Assembly (NCBI GenBank): GCA_964573105.1
Contig: CAZNIS010000027.1
Coordinates: 1 to 64,000, forward strand
Reading direction: 5' to 3'
Length of the DNA stretch: 64,000 nucleotides
From: CAKZSB01 sp964573105
Lineage (GTDB): Bacteria; Pseudomonadota; Gammaproteobacteria; Granulosicoccales; Granulosicoccaceae
The notes under the pieces were generated by a model, which searched no databases, was not told the origin of the DNA, and saw nothing but the letters and a program-made list of their open reading frames with translations. The position numbers were made by a program, and so were the translations under genes. Below are positions 34,870-43,145 of the stretch, one piece after another; within the stretch, counting starts at the first letter, position 1, and every line of letters starts with the position of its first letter.

Positions 34870-35847
34870 ATGAGTGATGACTACCAGGATGCGATACTGA
34901 TCGACGGTCTCGTCATCGCGCGCTTTTCCAGAGCCTTATTCGAGGACATGAAAAAAGGTGGCATTACCGCCGCCAATTGCACCTGCAGTGTCTGGCACGA
35001 CTTCCGTGCCAGCATGGCGAATATCGCCCAGTGGAAACAGTGGTTCGACGAGCATGCCGATCTGATCTGCCCGGTGGCCACAAGCCAGGATATCCTGCGT
35101 GCAAAGTCACAGGGGCGAGTGGGCATCATCCTGGGTTGGCAGAACATGAGCGGTATCGAGGACGACCTCAATAACCTGGTACTGTTTCGCGATCTGGGTG
35201 TGCGAATCATGCAACTGACTTACAACACGCAGAATCTGGTCGGGTCCGGTTGCTGGGAGAGCAACGACGGGGGCTTGAGTGATTTTGGTCGCGATGCGAT
35301 AGATGAAATGAACCGCCTGGGTATTCTGATCGATCTGTCTCACGTAGGCGCAAAGACCAGCCACGATGCGATCCTGCACTCCAGTGCGCCGGTCGCCTAC
35401 ACGCATTGTTGCCCGATGCTAAAAGAACATCCGCGGAATAAATCTGATCAGCAGCTACGGGCCATTGCAGACGCTGGCGGATTTGTCGGTTTTGCCAGTT
35501 ACACCCCGTTTTTACCCAAGGGCGCGGACAGCACACTGGATGACTGCATCGTGGCGATGGACTATTTGATCAACCTGGTGGGTGAGCAGAACGTTGGTAT
35601 TGGTACTGACTGGGTGCAGGATCAGGATATTGCCTTTTTCGATTACCTGACTGCTGACAAGGGCCGTGGCCGCGCGACGACTAATCGGTATGAAAAGGTG
35701 CCGCCAATGCCAAAGGGGCTTGCGACGCTCGGCGACTTTCGCAACTTCATACCGGCAATGCAAAGAGCGGGCTGGTCAGAAGCGCGCATACGCGGTGTGT
35801 GTGGTGAGAACTGGCTGCGTTTTCTGGGTGAGGTGTGGGGTGAGTGA
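34870..35847 (+). CDS. M19 (renal dipeptidase) family protein, variant lacking the N-terminal HxD metal pair
   Basis: 325 residues from ATG 34870. Overall M19 features are present: GIILGWQNMSGIEDDL (bridging Glu region), LGVRIMQLTYNTQN, GILIDLSHVG (His), VAYTHCCPM (His), NKSDQQLRAIADAGGFVGF and VGIGTDWVQDQ. The usual opening DGHxD is replaced by IDGLVIARFSR, so the two first zinc ligands are absent. A subgroup of bacterial M19-like proteins shares this change (known of the family). It may bind a single metal or act on different substrates. There is no signal peptide. It faces the dpp operon convergently and fits a peptide-scavenging role. Confidence 0.88.
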   Translation: MSDDYQDAILIDGLVIARFSRALFEDMKKGGITAANCTCSVWHDFRASMANIAQWKQWFDEHADLICPVATSQDILRAKSQGRVGIILGWQNMSGIEDDLNNLVLFRDLGVRIMQLTYNTQNLVGSGCWESNDGGLSDFGRDAIDEMNRLGILIDLSHVGAKTSHDAILHSSAPVAYTHCCPMLKEHPRNKSDQQLRAIADAGGFVGFASYTPFLPKGADSTLDDCIVAMDYLINLVGEQNVGIGTDWVQDQDIAFFDYLTADKGRGRATTNRYEKVPPMPKGLATLGDFRNFIPAMQRAGWSEARIRGVCGENWLRFLGEVWGE

Positions 35848-35894
35848 ATCGGACACGCAGACGCTTTGCGTAGTAGGTATAAAATTCCGTTGCC

Positions 35895-37046
35895 TTAGGC
35901 AGACGCAGCCCGATGCCACATCTCTCCACCCAATACGACTCCGGCCACCGTTAACCTCTGTGTACCGGTACAACTTTTACCGGTCGAGTCGACGAAATCA
36001 AAGCTGCCCTGCTGCAAATTCATAATGGCTGCATCGCCGGCGGAGCCGGTTTTCAGGTTGCCGATGTCCGGCCGTTCCAATACCTTTGATGCATTGTGTG
36101 TGGATGCGGCGATAACATCGTTCAACGGCATGCCCAAATGCAGAAACTTCGACAGCGTTGTCACCTGATCGTACACCGGGCCATCGATACACAGCTGGTG
36201 CACGTCTGATGAAATGGTATCCGGATAGAAGCCGTTGTTTAACATGTGCTCGCCAACATCAAACGAAAATGATCCCATGCCGTGGCCAATATCAAAGTAA
36301 ACTCCACGTTCGCGGGCGGCGAGTACTTCAGGGCGAATGTCGCCATTGGGTAGCACCGGTGTGTTTGGAAACGGCCGAAAACAATGCGTGAGCACATCGC
36401 CTTTACGCAGGCTGGCGACGACTTCTCTGTAAGAGGGGGGTGGTTCATCGATGTGTACCATCATCGGCAGGCCACATTGTTCTGCGACCTGATAGGCGTA
36501 TTCAAATGGTTTCATGCCCTGAGTGCCCGAGGCGTGTTTGCCCAGGCGCACTTTGATGCCGACAATCAGGTCGCGATTGGCATCGGCTACTTCCACGGTG
36601 GTTACCGGATCCATCAGCCGCAGGTTTTCACTCTCGCCCACCATGATGCGATTGGAAAACCCGAAGATGCCGGCATGCGAGACATGCAGATAGGCCAGAA
36701 TACGAACCGGTGACGGTTCGATCACATGCTTGCGAAAACCGGCAAAATTGCCAGGCCCGGCCGAGCCGGTATCGATGGCGGTGGTGACAGCACTGCTGCG
36801 ACAGAAGGCTTCAGCGTCAATGCCAAGCGATGTGCCACCCCAGTACACGTGGGTGTGCAGGTCGATCAGTCCGGGGGTGACGAGACAGCCGCTGACATCC
36901 TGCGTGTGGCTGGCCGATTGCTCATCAATGGCGGGTTCGATGGCAGCGACCACACCGTTGGTAAAGGCGATGTCCGCAGTGCTGTCGATCGACTGCGCAG
37001 GATCGATGATCCTGCCCCCTTTTAGTAGCAAATCATATTGGGCCAT
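35895..37046 (-). CDS. Amidohydrolase/deacetylase family metallohydrolase
   Basis: 383 residues with the amidohydrolase fold: N-terminal DLLLKGGRIIDPAQ, metal motif PGLIDLHTHVYWGG, a carbamylated-Lys candidate in IVGIKVRLG, MMVHIDEPP, LTHCF, SSDVHQLC and the C-terminal beta-sandwich ending VVLGGEMWHR. It resembles the EF_0837/AHA_3915 deacetylase group and dihydroorotase-like enzymes acting on N-acyl amino acids. It is the last gene of the dpp operon, 13 bp after dppF, so its substrate is probably imported by that transporter. Confidence 0.9.
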   Translation of the reverse strand: MAQYDLLLKGGRIIDPAQSIDSTADIAFTNGVVAAIEPAIDEQSASHTQDVSGCLVTPGLIDLHTHVYWGGTSLGIDAEAFCRSSAVTTAIDTGSAGPGNFAGFRKHVIEPSPVRILAYLHVSHAGIFGFSNRIMVGESENLRLMDPVTTVEVADANRDLIVGIKVRLGKHASGTQGMKPFEYAYQVAEQCGLPMMVHIDEPPPSYREVVASLRKGDVLTHCFRPFPNTPVLPNGDIRPEVLAARERGVYFDIGHGMGSFSFDVGEHMLNNGFYPDTISSDVHQLCIDGPVYDQVTTLSKFLHLGMPLNDVIAASTHNASKVLERPDIGNLKTGSAGDAAIMNLQQGSFDFVDSTGKSCTGTQRLTVAGVVLGGEMWHRAASA

Positions 37047-37059
37047 TGGCTTTCTGATT

Positions 37060-38079
37060 CTATGCTGGAGTTTCGATTGAGTTTTCTATCGGGCTGCGCA
37101 GGTGGCAGGCTGTGGTGTGATTGTCTGCGACAGTCACCATCGCCGGAGCCTCTGTCAGGCAGCGGCTCTCGGCATAGGGGCAGCGCGTGTGGAAACAACA
37201 GCCCGTCGGTGGATTGATCGGGCTGGGGATGTCGCCTTCGAGAATGATCCGATCGACCTTGTGCAGCGGTTTGGGATCGGGGATTGGCACGGCCGATAGC
37301 AAGGCCTGTGTATAGGGGTGCTGCGGATCGTTGAAGAGCTGATCTTTATCGGCGATCTCTACAATATGCCCCAGGTACATGACGGCCACGCGGTGGCTGA
37401 TGTGCTCGACCACGGCCAGATCGTGGCTGATGAAAAGATAGGTCAGGTCCAGTTCGCGCTGCAGGCGAATCAGCAGGTTCAGCACCTGTGCCTGTACCGA
37501 TACATCGAGTGCGGATACCGGTTCATCGGCAACGATTACACTGGGATTGAGCGCAAGTGCACGCGCCACACCCAGCCGCTGGCGCTGCCCGCCAGAAAAC
37601 TCATGCGGGTAGCGTTCGAGTGCGTCGTGACGCAGGCCTACGCGATCCATTAATTCGGTCGCTCGTTGCCGGCGTTGTTCCGCACTGAAGTTCTCGAAGT
37701 TCTCCAGCGGTTCTGTGATGGTTTTGCCGGCTGACAAACGCGGATTGAGCGATGCATAGGGATCCTGAAACACCATCTGCATTTTGCGCCTGGCCGCCTG
37801 CAATGCACGACCGCTTGCGGTAGTGATATCTTCGCCATGCAGTTTGATCTGCCCGGCTGTGGCATCGAGCAATCTCACGATTACTTTGCCCACCGTGGAT
37901 TTGCCCGAACCACTTTCACCCACCAGGCCCAGCGTTTCGCCTTTGCGTATGCTGAAGCTGACGTTGTTTGCCGCTTTAACCTGGCCGATGGTGGTGCCCA
38001 GCAAACCGCCCTTGACAGGGAAGTGTTTGGTCAGTTTGTGTACTTCAAGCACGGGTACGTCGGCTTCGATCTTATCCAT
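37060..38079 (-). CDS. dppF: Dipeptide/oligopeptide ABC transporter ATP-binding subunit (DppF type)
   Basis: 339 residues from ATG 38079, overlapping the dppD end by 8 bases; the longer frame to 38226 adds non-family residues. Walker A GESGSGKST, Q-loop MVFQDPYASLNPRL, signature LSGGQRQRLG, Walker B VIVADEPVSALD and the switch His in FISHDLAVV are all present. The C-terminal GCCFHTRCPYAESRC is the oligopeptide-specific Cys cluster. Works with DppD to power import. Confidence 0.95.
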   Translation of the reverse strand: MDKIEADVPVLEVHKLTKHFPVKGGLLGTTIGQVKAANNVSFSIRKGETLGLVGESGSGKSTVGKVIVRLLDATAGQIKLHGEDITTASGRALQAARRKMQMVFQDPYASLNPRLSAGKTITEPLENFENFSAEQRRQRATELMDRVGLRHDALERYPHEFSGGQRQRLGVARALALNPSVIVADEPVSALDVSVQAQVLNLLIRLQRELDLTYLFISHDLAVVEHISHRVAVMYLGHIVEIADKDQLFNDPQHPYTQALLSAVPIPDPKPLHKVDRIILEGDIPSPINPPTGCCFHTRCPYAESRCLTEAPAMVTVADNHTTACHLRSPIENSIETPA

Positions 38080-39136
38080 CGTGATTCGAATCCTTTGCCT
38101 GTGCCAGCTCGTCTGATCGCCAGCAGGCGGCGTAGTGCCCGTTTTGCACTTCGCGAAACGGCGGTGATTCGAGGCGACATTTTTCCTCGGCCATATCGCA
38201 TCGAGCGGCAAACGCACAGCCGACAATCGGATCGATCAGGTTGGGTACCACACCGGGAATTTCGTGCAAGGCATTGTCTGCTAATGCCGATGCCGATGCC
38301 TTAGGGCTTTGCGATGCCTTGTTAAAACCGGGTATTGAGCGCAGCAGACCTCGGGTGTAGGGATGCAGTGGCAGGTCGAACAATTCCTCTACCTTTGCCT
38401 GTTCCACCTTGCGCCCGGCGTACATCACCACCACACTCTGAGCCGTTTCTGCAACGACGCCAAGATCGTGGGTGATCATGATGATGGCGGTGCCGAGGCG
38501 TTCTTTTAGCTCGAGCATCAGGTTGAGTATTTGCGCCTGAATAGTCACGTCCAGCGCGGTGGTGGGTTCGTCGGCGATCAGCACCGCCGGATTGCAGGCC
38601 AGCGCCATTGCAATCATCACGCGCTGTCGCATGCCGCCGGATAACTCGTGTGGATACTGTTTCAGTCGCTTGCCGGGCTCCGAGATCTGCACCAGTTCCA
38701 GAATTTCCAGTACGCGTTCGCTGGCTTGTTGGCGAGTGACGTTCTGGTGCAGCAATAGGGCTTCGGCGATCTGTTTGCCAATTGTCATCACCGGGTTCAG
38801 GGATGTCATCGGCTCCTGAAAGATCATGGAAATCTGGTTGCCGCGTATCTCGCGCATCCGTGCTTCGGTCTGCTGCAGCAGGTCTTCACCACGAAAAAGG
38901 ATTTTGCCATTTTCGATCTTCGCTGGTGGTTTTGGCAGCAGGCCCAGAATGGATAGGGCGGTGACGCTTTTGCCGCAACCGGATTCACCGACGATGCACA
39001 AAGTCTCGCCACTGTGCAGATCAAACGAGACACCATCGACAGCACGCACCACACCATCGCGGGTGTAGAACGAGGTTTGCAGATCCTCTACCTGCAAGAC
39101 CAGTTCAGTGGCGCCGGATTGTTCAGTCTGTGCCAT
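38072..39136 (-). CDS. dppD: Dipeptide/oligopeptide ABC transporter ATP-binding subunit (DppD type)
   Basis: 354 residues. Walker A GESGCGKS, Q-loop MIFQEPMTSLNPV, signature LSGGMRQRVM, Walker B VLIADEPTTALD, switch His in MITHDLGVV and the C-terminal Cys cluster CAFAARCDMAEEKC (oligopeptide-type). It starts 3 bp after dppC and overlaps dppF, so the four transporter genes are tightly coupled. Confidence 0.95.
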   Translation of the reverse strand: MAQTEQSGATELVLQVEDLQTSFYTRDGVVRAVDGVSFDLHSGETLCIVGESGCGKSVTALSILGLLPKPPAKIENGKILFRGEDLLQQTEARMREIRGNQISMIFQEPMTSLNPVMTIGKQIAEALLLHQNVTRQQASERVLEILELVQISEPGKRLKQYPHELSGGMRQRVMIAMALACNPAVLIADEPTTALDVTIQAQILNLMLELKERLGTAIIMITHDLGVVAETAQSVVVMYAGRKVEQAKVEELFDLPLHPYTRGLLRSIPGFNKASQSPKASASALADNALHEIPGVVPNLIDPIVGCAFAARCDMAEEKCRLESPPFREVQNGHYAACWRSDELAQAKDSNHDG

Positions 39137-39139
39137 ACG

Positions 39140-40027
39140 CTACATGCGCCGTGCAATTTTGGGGTCCAGCGAGTCGCGCAGACCATCGCCAAGCATATTC
39201 ACCGCCAGCACGGTCACGGCGAGAAAAAGACCGGGGAAGAAAATGATCCACGAGGCAAACTGAAAATACGAACGACCTTCAGCCATCACATTGCCCCAAC
39301 TGGGTGTTTCGGGCGGCGTGCCGGCACCGAGGAACGACAGAATGGCTTCGACCACCACGGCCGAGGCACAGACAAACGTGGCCTGCACGATCAGTGGCGC
39401 GATGGTATTGGGCAGTATGTGCCGAGTGAGTATTTTCCAGGTGGGCGAGCCCACCGATACCGCGGCTTCAACGTAGGGCAGTTCGCGAATTTGCAACACC
39501 ACGCTGCGCACCAGCCGGACCACACGTGGAATTTCCGGAATGGCGATGGCGATGATGACATTGGTCAGGCTGGCGCCCGCCAGTGCGATCAGCGCGATGG
39601 CAAGCAGCACACCGGGGATCGCCATCAGGCCATCCATGATGCGCATGACAATCGCATCCACCCAGCGCAGGTAGCCCGCCACCATACCGATCACCAGGCC
39701 GATGAGGGTGCTGATGATGGCGACGGCAAAGCCGACAGCCAGTGATATGCGCGCGCCATAAATGGTGCGGGCGTAGATATCGCGGCCGAGAAAATCGGTG
39801 CCGAACCAGAATTCGGCACTCGGTGGTTTGAGCCGGTTGATCGGGTTGATGCGCAACGGATCGCCGGCGATGAGCGGCGCGATCAGGGCCATGATGATGA
39901 CGGCGCACAACACTGATGCACCGATGGCGACAGACGGGTGACGCCGGCAATATTCGATAATACCGCCCTTGCGTCGGCTGCTGGCCGGGGCCTCGGGTGC
40001 GGCCACAGTAGATTCTAGTGTGGCCAT
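39140..40027 (-). CDS. dppC: Peptide ABC transporter permease (DppC type)
   Basis: 295 residues. An N-terminal cytoplasmic tail (ASSRRKGGIIEYCRRHPSVA), then six membrane segments and the FGTDFLGRDIYARTIYGARI motif of DppC/OppC permeases. The EAA coupling loop is near VEAAVSVGSPTWKILTRHIL. It begins 2 bp after dppB. Confidence 0.95.
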   Translation of the reverse strand: MATLESTVAAPEAPASSRRKGGIIEYCRRHPSVAIGASVLCAVIIMALIAPLIAGDPLRINPINRLKPPSAEFWFGTDFLGRDIYARTIYGARISLAVGFAVAIISTLIGLVIGMVAGYLRWVDAIVMRIMDGLMAIPGVLLAIALIALAGASLTNVIIAIAIPEIPRVVRLVRSVVLQIRELPYVEAAVSVGSPTWKILTRHILPNTIAPLIVQATFVCASAVVVEAILSFLGAGTPPETPSWGNVMAEGRSYFQFASWIIFFPGLFLAVTVLAVNMLGDGLRDSLDPKIARRM

Positions 40028-40029
40028 GA

Positions 40030-40971
40030 TCAGTACCGAATTCGTGGGTCGAGCAGCGTGTAGAGAATATCGATCAACAGATTGACAAACACATAGACGC
40101 CGGAGAAAACCAGTATCACACCCTGAATGATCGGGTAATCGCGGCGCAACACGGCATCGATGGTCAGCCGTCCCAGACCGGGAATATTAAATACGCTCTC
40201 GGTGACCACCACGCCACCAATCAGCAGTGCGATACCAATGCCGATGATGGTGACGATCGGCACCGCCGAGTTGCGTAATGCGTGCTGTAACAGCAGGCCA
40301 GTATTGCCAAGCCCCTTGGCCTTCGCGGTGCGGATGTAGTCTTCGGTCAGCACTTCCAGCACGCTTGCCCGGGTGATGCGGGCAATCAGTGCGATATAGA
40401 CGATGCCCAGCGCCAGTGTCGGCAGCGCAATAGATCGCAGAAAGGGGCCAAAGCCTTCGCTGATCGGCTTGTAGCCCTGTACCGGGAACCAGCCAAGCTT
40501 GAGTGAAAAGATATACATCAGCACATAGCCCACGACAAACACCGGCACTGAAAACCCCAGTACCGCGAAACCCATGACACAGCGGTCAAGCCAGCTGCCG
40601 GCGCGCCAGGCGGCAATCACGCCGATCGGTATGGCGACGATGATGGCGAAGATGATGGTGGATATCGACAGCGCGACGGTGGGTTCGAGGCGCTGCCCGA
40701 TCAGCTTGGTGACCGGCAGGTTGGAAAAAATTGAAGTGCCAAGATCACCGCGCAGCACATTGCCGACCCAACTAAAAAACTGAATATGCAGTGGCTGATC
40801 CAGCCCCAGGTTGGCGCGAATGCGCGCGATATCTTCCGGGCGTGCATAGTCGCCGGCGATGATGGCTGCCGGGTCTCCAGGCGTCAGGTGTAACAGCAAA
40901 AACACGACGATCGCTACCACGGCCATCACCGGGATGGTCGCCAGCAATCGTCTGAGTATGTAACCGTACAT
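40030..40971 (-). CDS. dppB: Peptide ABC transporter permease (DppB type)
   Basis: 313 residues. Typical start MYGYILRRLLATIPVM and LLHLTPGDPAAIIAGD periplasmic motif; the EAA-loop region is TEDYIRTAKAKGLGNTGLL and the C-terminus is FVNLLIDILYTLLDPRIRY. Six membrane segments. A 116-bp gap with a strong stem-loop separates it from dppA. Confidence 0.95.
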   Translation of the reverse strand: MYGYILRRLLATIPVMAVVAIVVFLLLHLTPGDPAAIIAGDYARPEDIARIRANLGLDQPLHIQFFSWVGNVLRGDLGTSIFSNLPVTKLIGQRLEPTVALSISTIIFAIIVAIPIGVIAAWRAGSWLDRCVMGFAVLGFSVPVFVVGYVLMYIFSLKLGWFPVQGYKPISEGFGPFLRSIALPTLALGIVYIALIARITRASVLEVLTEDYIRTAKAKGLGNTGLLLQHALRNSAVPIVTIIGIGIALLIGGVVVTESVFNIPGLGRLTIDAVLRRDYPIIQGVILVFSGVYVFVNLLIDILYTLLDPRIRY

Positions 40972-41029
40972 TAATCGGGGTCCAGGGCAGGGCCGGGCAG
41001 TGGATGCGGCAGTTGGGGGTCATCAAGCA

Positions 41030-41075
41030 CCGGGGCCGGCAGATATCAAACCCGCTGATGTCTAGCCGGCCCCGG
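41030..41075 (-). promoter_or_regulatory. Intercistronic stem-loop between dppA and dppB
   Basis: CCGGGGCCGGC (41030-41040) pairs perfectly with GCCGGCCCCGG (41065-41075). The stem extends inward as AGATATCA against TGATGTCT with one wobble, leaving a 7-8 base loop. No U-run follows, so it is more likely an mRNA-stabilising or partial-attenuation element keeping the binding protein transcript abundant relative to the membrane genes. That is the known arrangement in many binding-protein operons; the role here is inferred. Confidence 0.7.
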
Positions 41076-41087
41076 ATCTACAGCGAC

Positions 41088-42674
41088 CTATTGTTTATCG
41101 ATGTTCCAGAAGAAAGGCACCGGAGACACCAGTACGCCATCGAGGTTGGATCGCCAGGCCATCGGCTGAAACCATTGTCCGAAGTTGACGTAGGGCACGG
41201 TCTCGAACAAACGCGCCTGCAGTTCTTCGATGATTTCAGACTTTTCATCTGCGGAGACAGCGCGGGCGTAGCCATCGCGCAGCGCTTCTGTTTTTTCATC
41301 GGTTGGCCAGCCAAACCACGCCTTTTCAACGCCGCCACCAGAGATGCCGACATTGGCAATGGGTGAAGTGACATCGGCGCCGGTGCTATAGGTGTGGAAG
41401 ATGTTCCAGCCACCATCCGCGGGGCTCTTGGTTTCAGCGCGCCGCGAGGTGAGTGTCGACCAGTCCATCGCCTGTACTTCGAGGTTCATGCCGATGTCGC
41501 GCAATACCTGTGCGGTGACGAGTGTTGCACTGTTCAGAACGGGCAGGTCGGTGGGGTGCATCATGATGATTTTCTCCCCGTTGTAGCCGGCTTCTGCCAA
41601 CAGCTTTTTCGCCATATCCAGATCGACGTTGTCCAGTGCCTCGGTGCCGACTTTGGACTCGTTTGGCGTGCCGCAAACAAAGTAGGCGGCGCAGACTTTG
41701 TAGAGCGCAGGATCGCCAACCAGTGCCTGCAGATAGACTTCCTGATTCACCGCGTGCAACAGAGCCTGACGCGCTTTGGGGTTGTCGAATGGAGGATGCA
41801 GGTGGTTGGGGCGCAACCAGCCCTGCGTGCCCAATGGGTCACGCACTTCGATGTTGATATCCGCATTGGTCTTCAGGATTGGCACCATGTCTACCGCGGG
41901 TGTCTCCCACAAATCGACTTCGCCGTTGACCAGTGCGTTCATGGTGGTGGCGGGATCGGGAATGTAGACCCACTCGACACGATCGACCTTGACGACTTTG
42001 CCGCCAGCGGCACCGGATGCTGGCTCTGAGCGTGGCACGTAGTCTTCGTTTTTCTCGTAGACGATTTTCGATCCCGGCACCCACTCGTCTTTGACGAATT
42101 TGAACGGGCCGGAGCCGATGATTTCGCTGACCTGCTCGAAGGCGTCAGTCTCTGCCAGTCGCTTTGGCATCATGAAAGGCACGTTTGAACTGATTTTGCC
42201 CAGAGAATCGAGCACCAACCCGTAGGGCTCTTTGAGTACCAGTGAAAAGGAATTGTCGTCGATGACATTGATGCTGTCGGTAAAGTCCATCAGCTTTTGG
42301 CCCATACCGTCGCGTTTGGCCCAGCGCTCGATCGAGGCGACGCAGTCTTCAGCTTTGACTGGTGCACCGTCGTGCCACATCAGGCCGTCGCGCAATTTGA
42401 AGGTATAGATGAGTTGATCGTCGCTGACTTCCCAGCTGTCGACCATTTGCGGTTGAATTTCGAGGTTTTCATCGCTGGCAAACAGCGTGTCGAAAACCAT
42501 GTAGGCATGGTTGCGCGTGATGTAGGCCGTGGTCCAGATAGGATCGAGATTTTTAAGATCGGCGTGCGGGACAATTCGTAAGACTTTTTCCGCCGCTGCC
42601 GGGCCGGAGATCGCCAGTGATGTTGCAAGCATAGCTGGCAGAACCCATCGCTGGTACAGATGTTTGAATTTCAT
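41088..42674 (-). CDS. dppA: Peptide ABC transporter substrate-binding protein (DppA/SBP_bac_5)
   Basis: 528 residues from ATG 42674, with GGGAG about seven bases upstream; the open frame to 42737 is not needed. Signal peptide: WVLPAMLATSLAISGPAAA. The family 5 motifs are present: DLKNLDPIWTTAYITRNH near the mature N-terminus, FKLRDGLMWHDGAPVKAEDC, GSGPFKFV and ALLHAVNQEVYLQALVG. It captures peptides or similar solutes in the periplasm for DppBCDF. First gene of a six-gene operon ending in the amidohydrolase. Confidence 0.94.
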   Translation of the reverse strand: MKFKHLYQRWVLPAMLATSLAISGPAAAEKVLRIVPHADLKNLDPIWTTAYITRNHAYMVFDTLFASDENLEIQPQMVDSWEVSDDQLIYTFKLRDGLMWHDGAPVKAEDCVASIERWAKRDGMGQKLMDFTDSINVIDDNSFSLVLKEPYGLVLDSLGKISSNVPFMMPKRLAETDAFEQVSEIIGSGPFKFVKDEWVPGSKIVYEKNEDYVPRSEPASGAAGGKVVKVDRVEWVYIPDPATTMNALVNGEVDLWETPAVDMVPILKTNADINIEVRDPLGTQGWLRPNHLHPPFDNPKARQALLHAVNQEVYLQALVGDPALYKVCAAYFVCGTPNESKVGTEALDNVDLDMAKKLLAEAGYNGEKIIMMHPTDLPVLNSATLVTAQVLRDIGMNLEVQAMDWSTLTSRRAETKSPADGGWNIFHTYSTGADVTSPIANVGISGGGVEKAWFGWPTDEKTEALRDGYARAVSADEKSEIIEELQARLFETVPYVNFGQWFQPMAWRSNLDGVLVSPVPFFWNIDKQ

Positions 42675-43145
42675 AGACGCTCCCGTTTGGAACTGCTGTT
42701 CCATGTGTTGAGGTGATCTTGATTGAGTCAGGGGCAAAATGTATTTTCGTTACCAATATTCCGTTTACTTTTTTTCAAGCTATCACAAAAAAACTATCGA
42801 AGAAATCGAAATAAGCAATTCAGTTATTTTTTCTTATCGAAGAAAATTTGTATTGCCAGGGCATGCGTAAAACATCTGGTTTTAAGACTGCGAAATATCG
42901 TTACCGGATCCTTCAAGTCTTTGTGGTTACAGTAATTATTTTGTTGATTCCAGGGGGCTGCAATTCGTGCATCAGCGGTAGTTAAAAAACGCACAAGGCA
43001 TGCGTCGCCGATATTTTTCTCAGCGTACTTTTGGCCGTGCCTTGTTTTCATGCATCCATTGCATTGATAGATTCTATTGATGAATTGTTTTTACGATTTA
43101 TATAACCTTTATTAGTGTTGTTTAATTGCGGCTCAGGCGATTGGC
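42675..43145. other. Promoter region of the dpp operon
   Basis: 471 bp of AT-rich sequence between the GGT stop and dppA start, with no supported gene. It should contain the operon promoter; I do not assign hexamers. Confidence 0.5.

Noticed and set aside
39014..39745. 243-codon plus-strand frame opposite dppC/dppD, rich in His, Gln and Asp
   Set aside because: Composition is the complement of the transporter genes; antisense shadow.
41394..42029. 211-codon plus-strand frame opposite dppA
   Set aside because: Antisense shadow of a clearly coding gene in GC-rich DNA.
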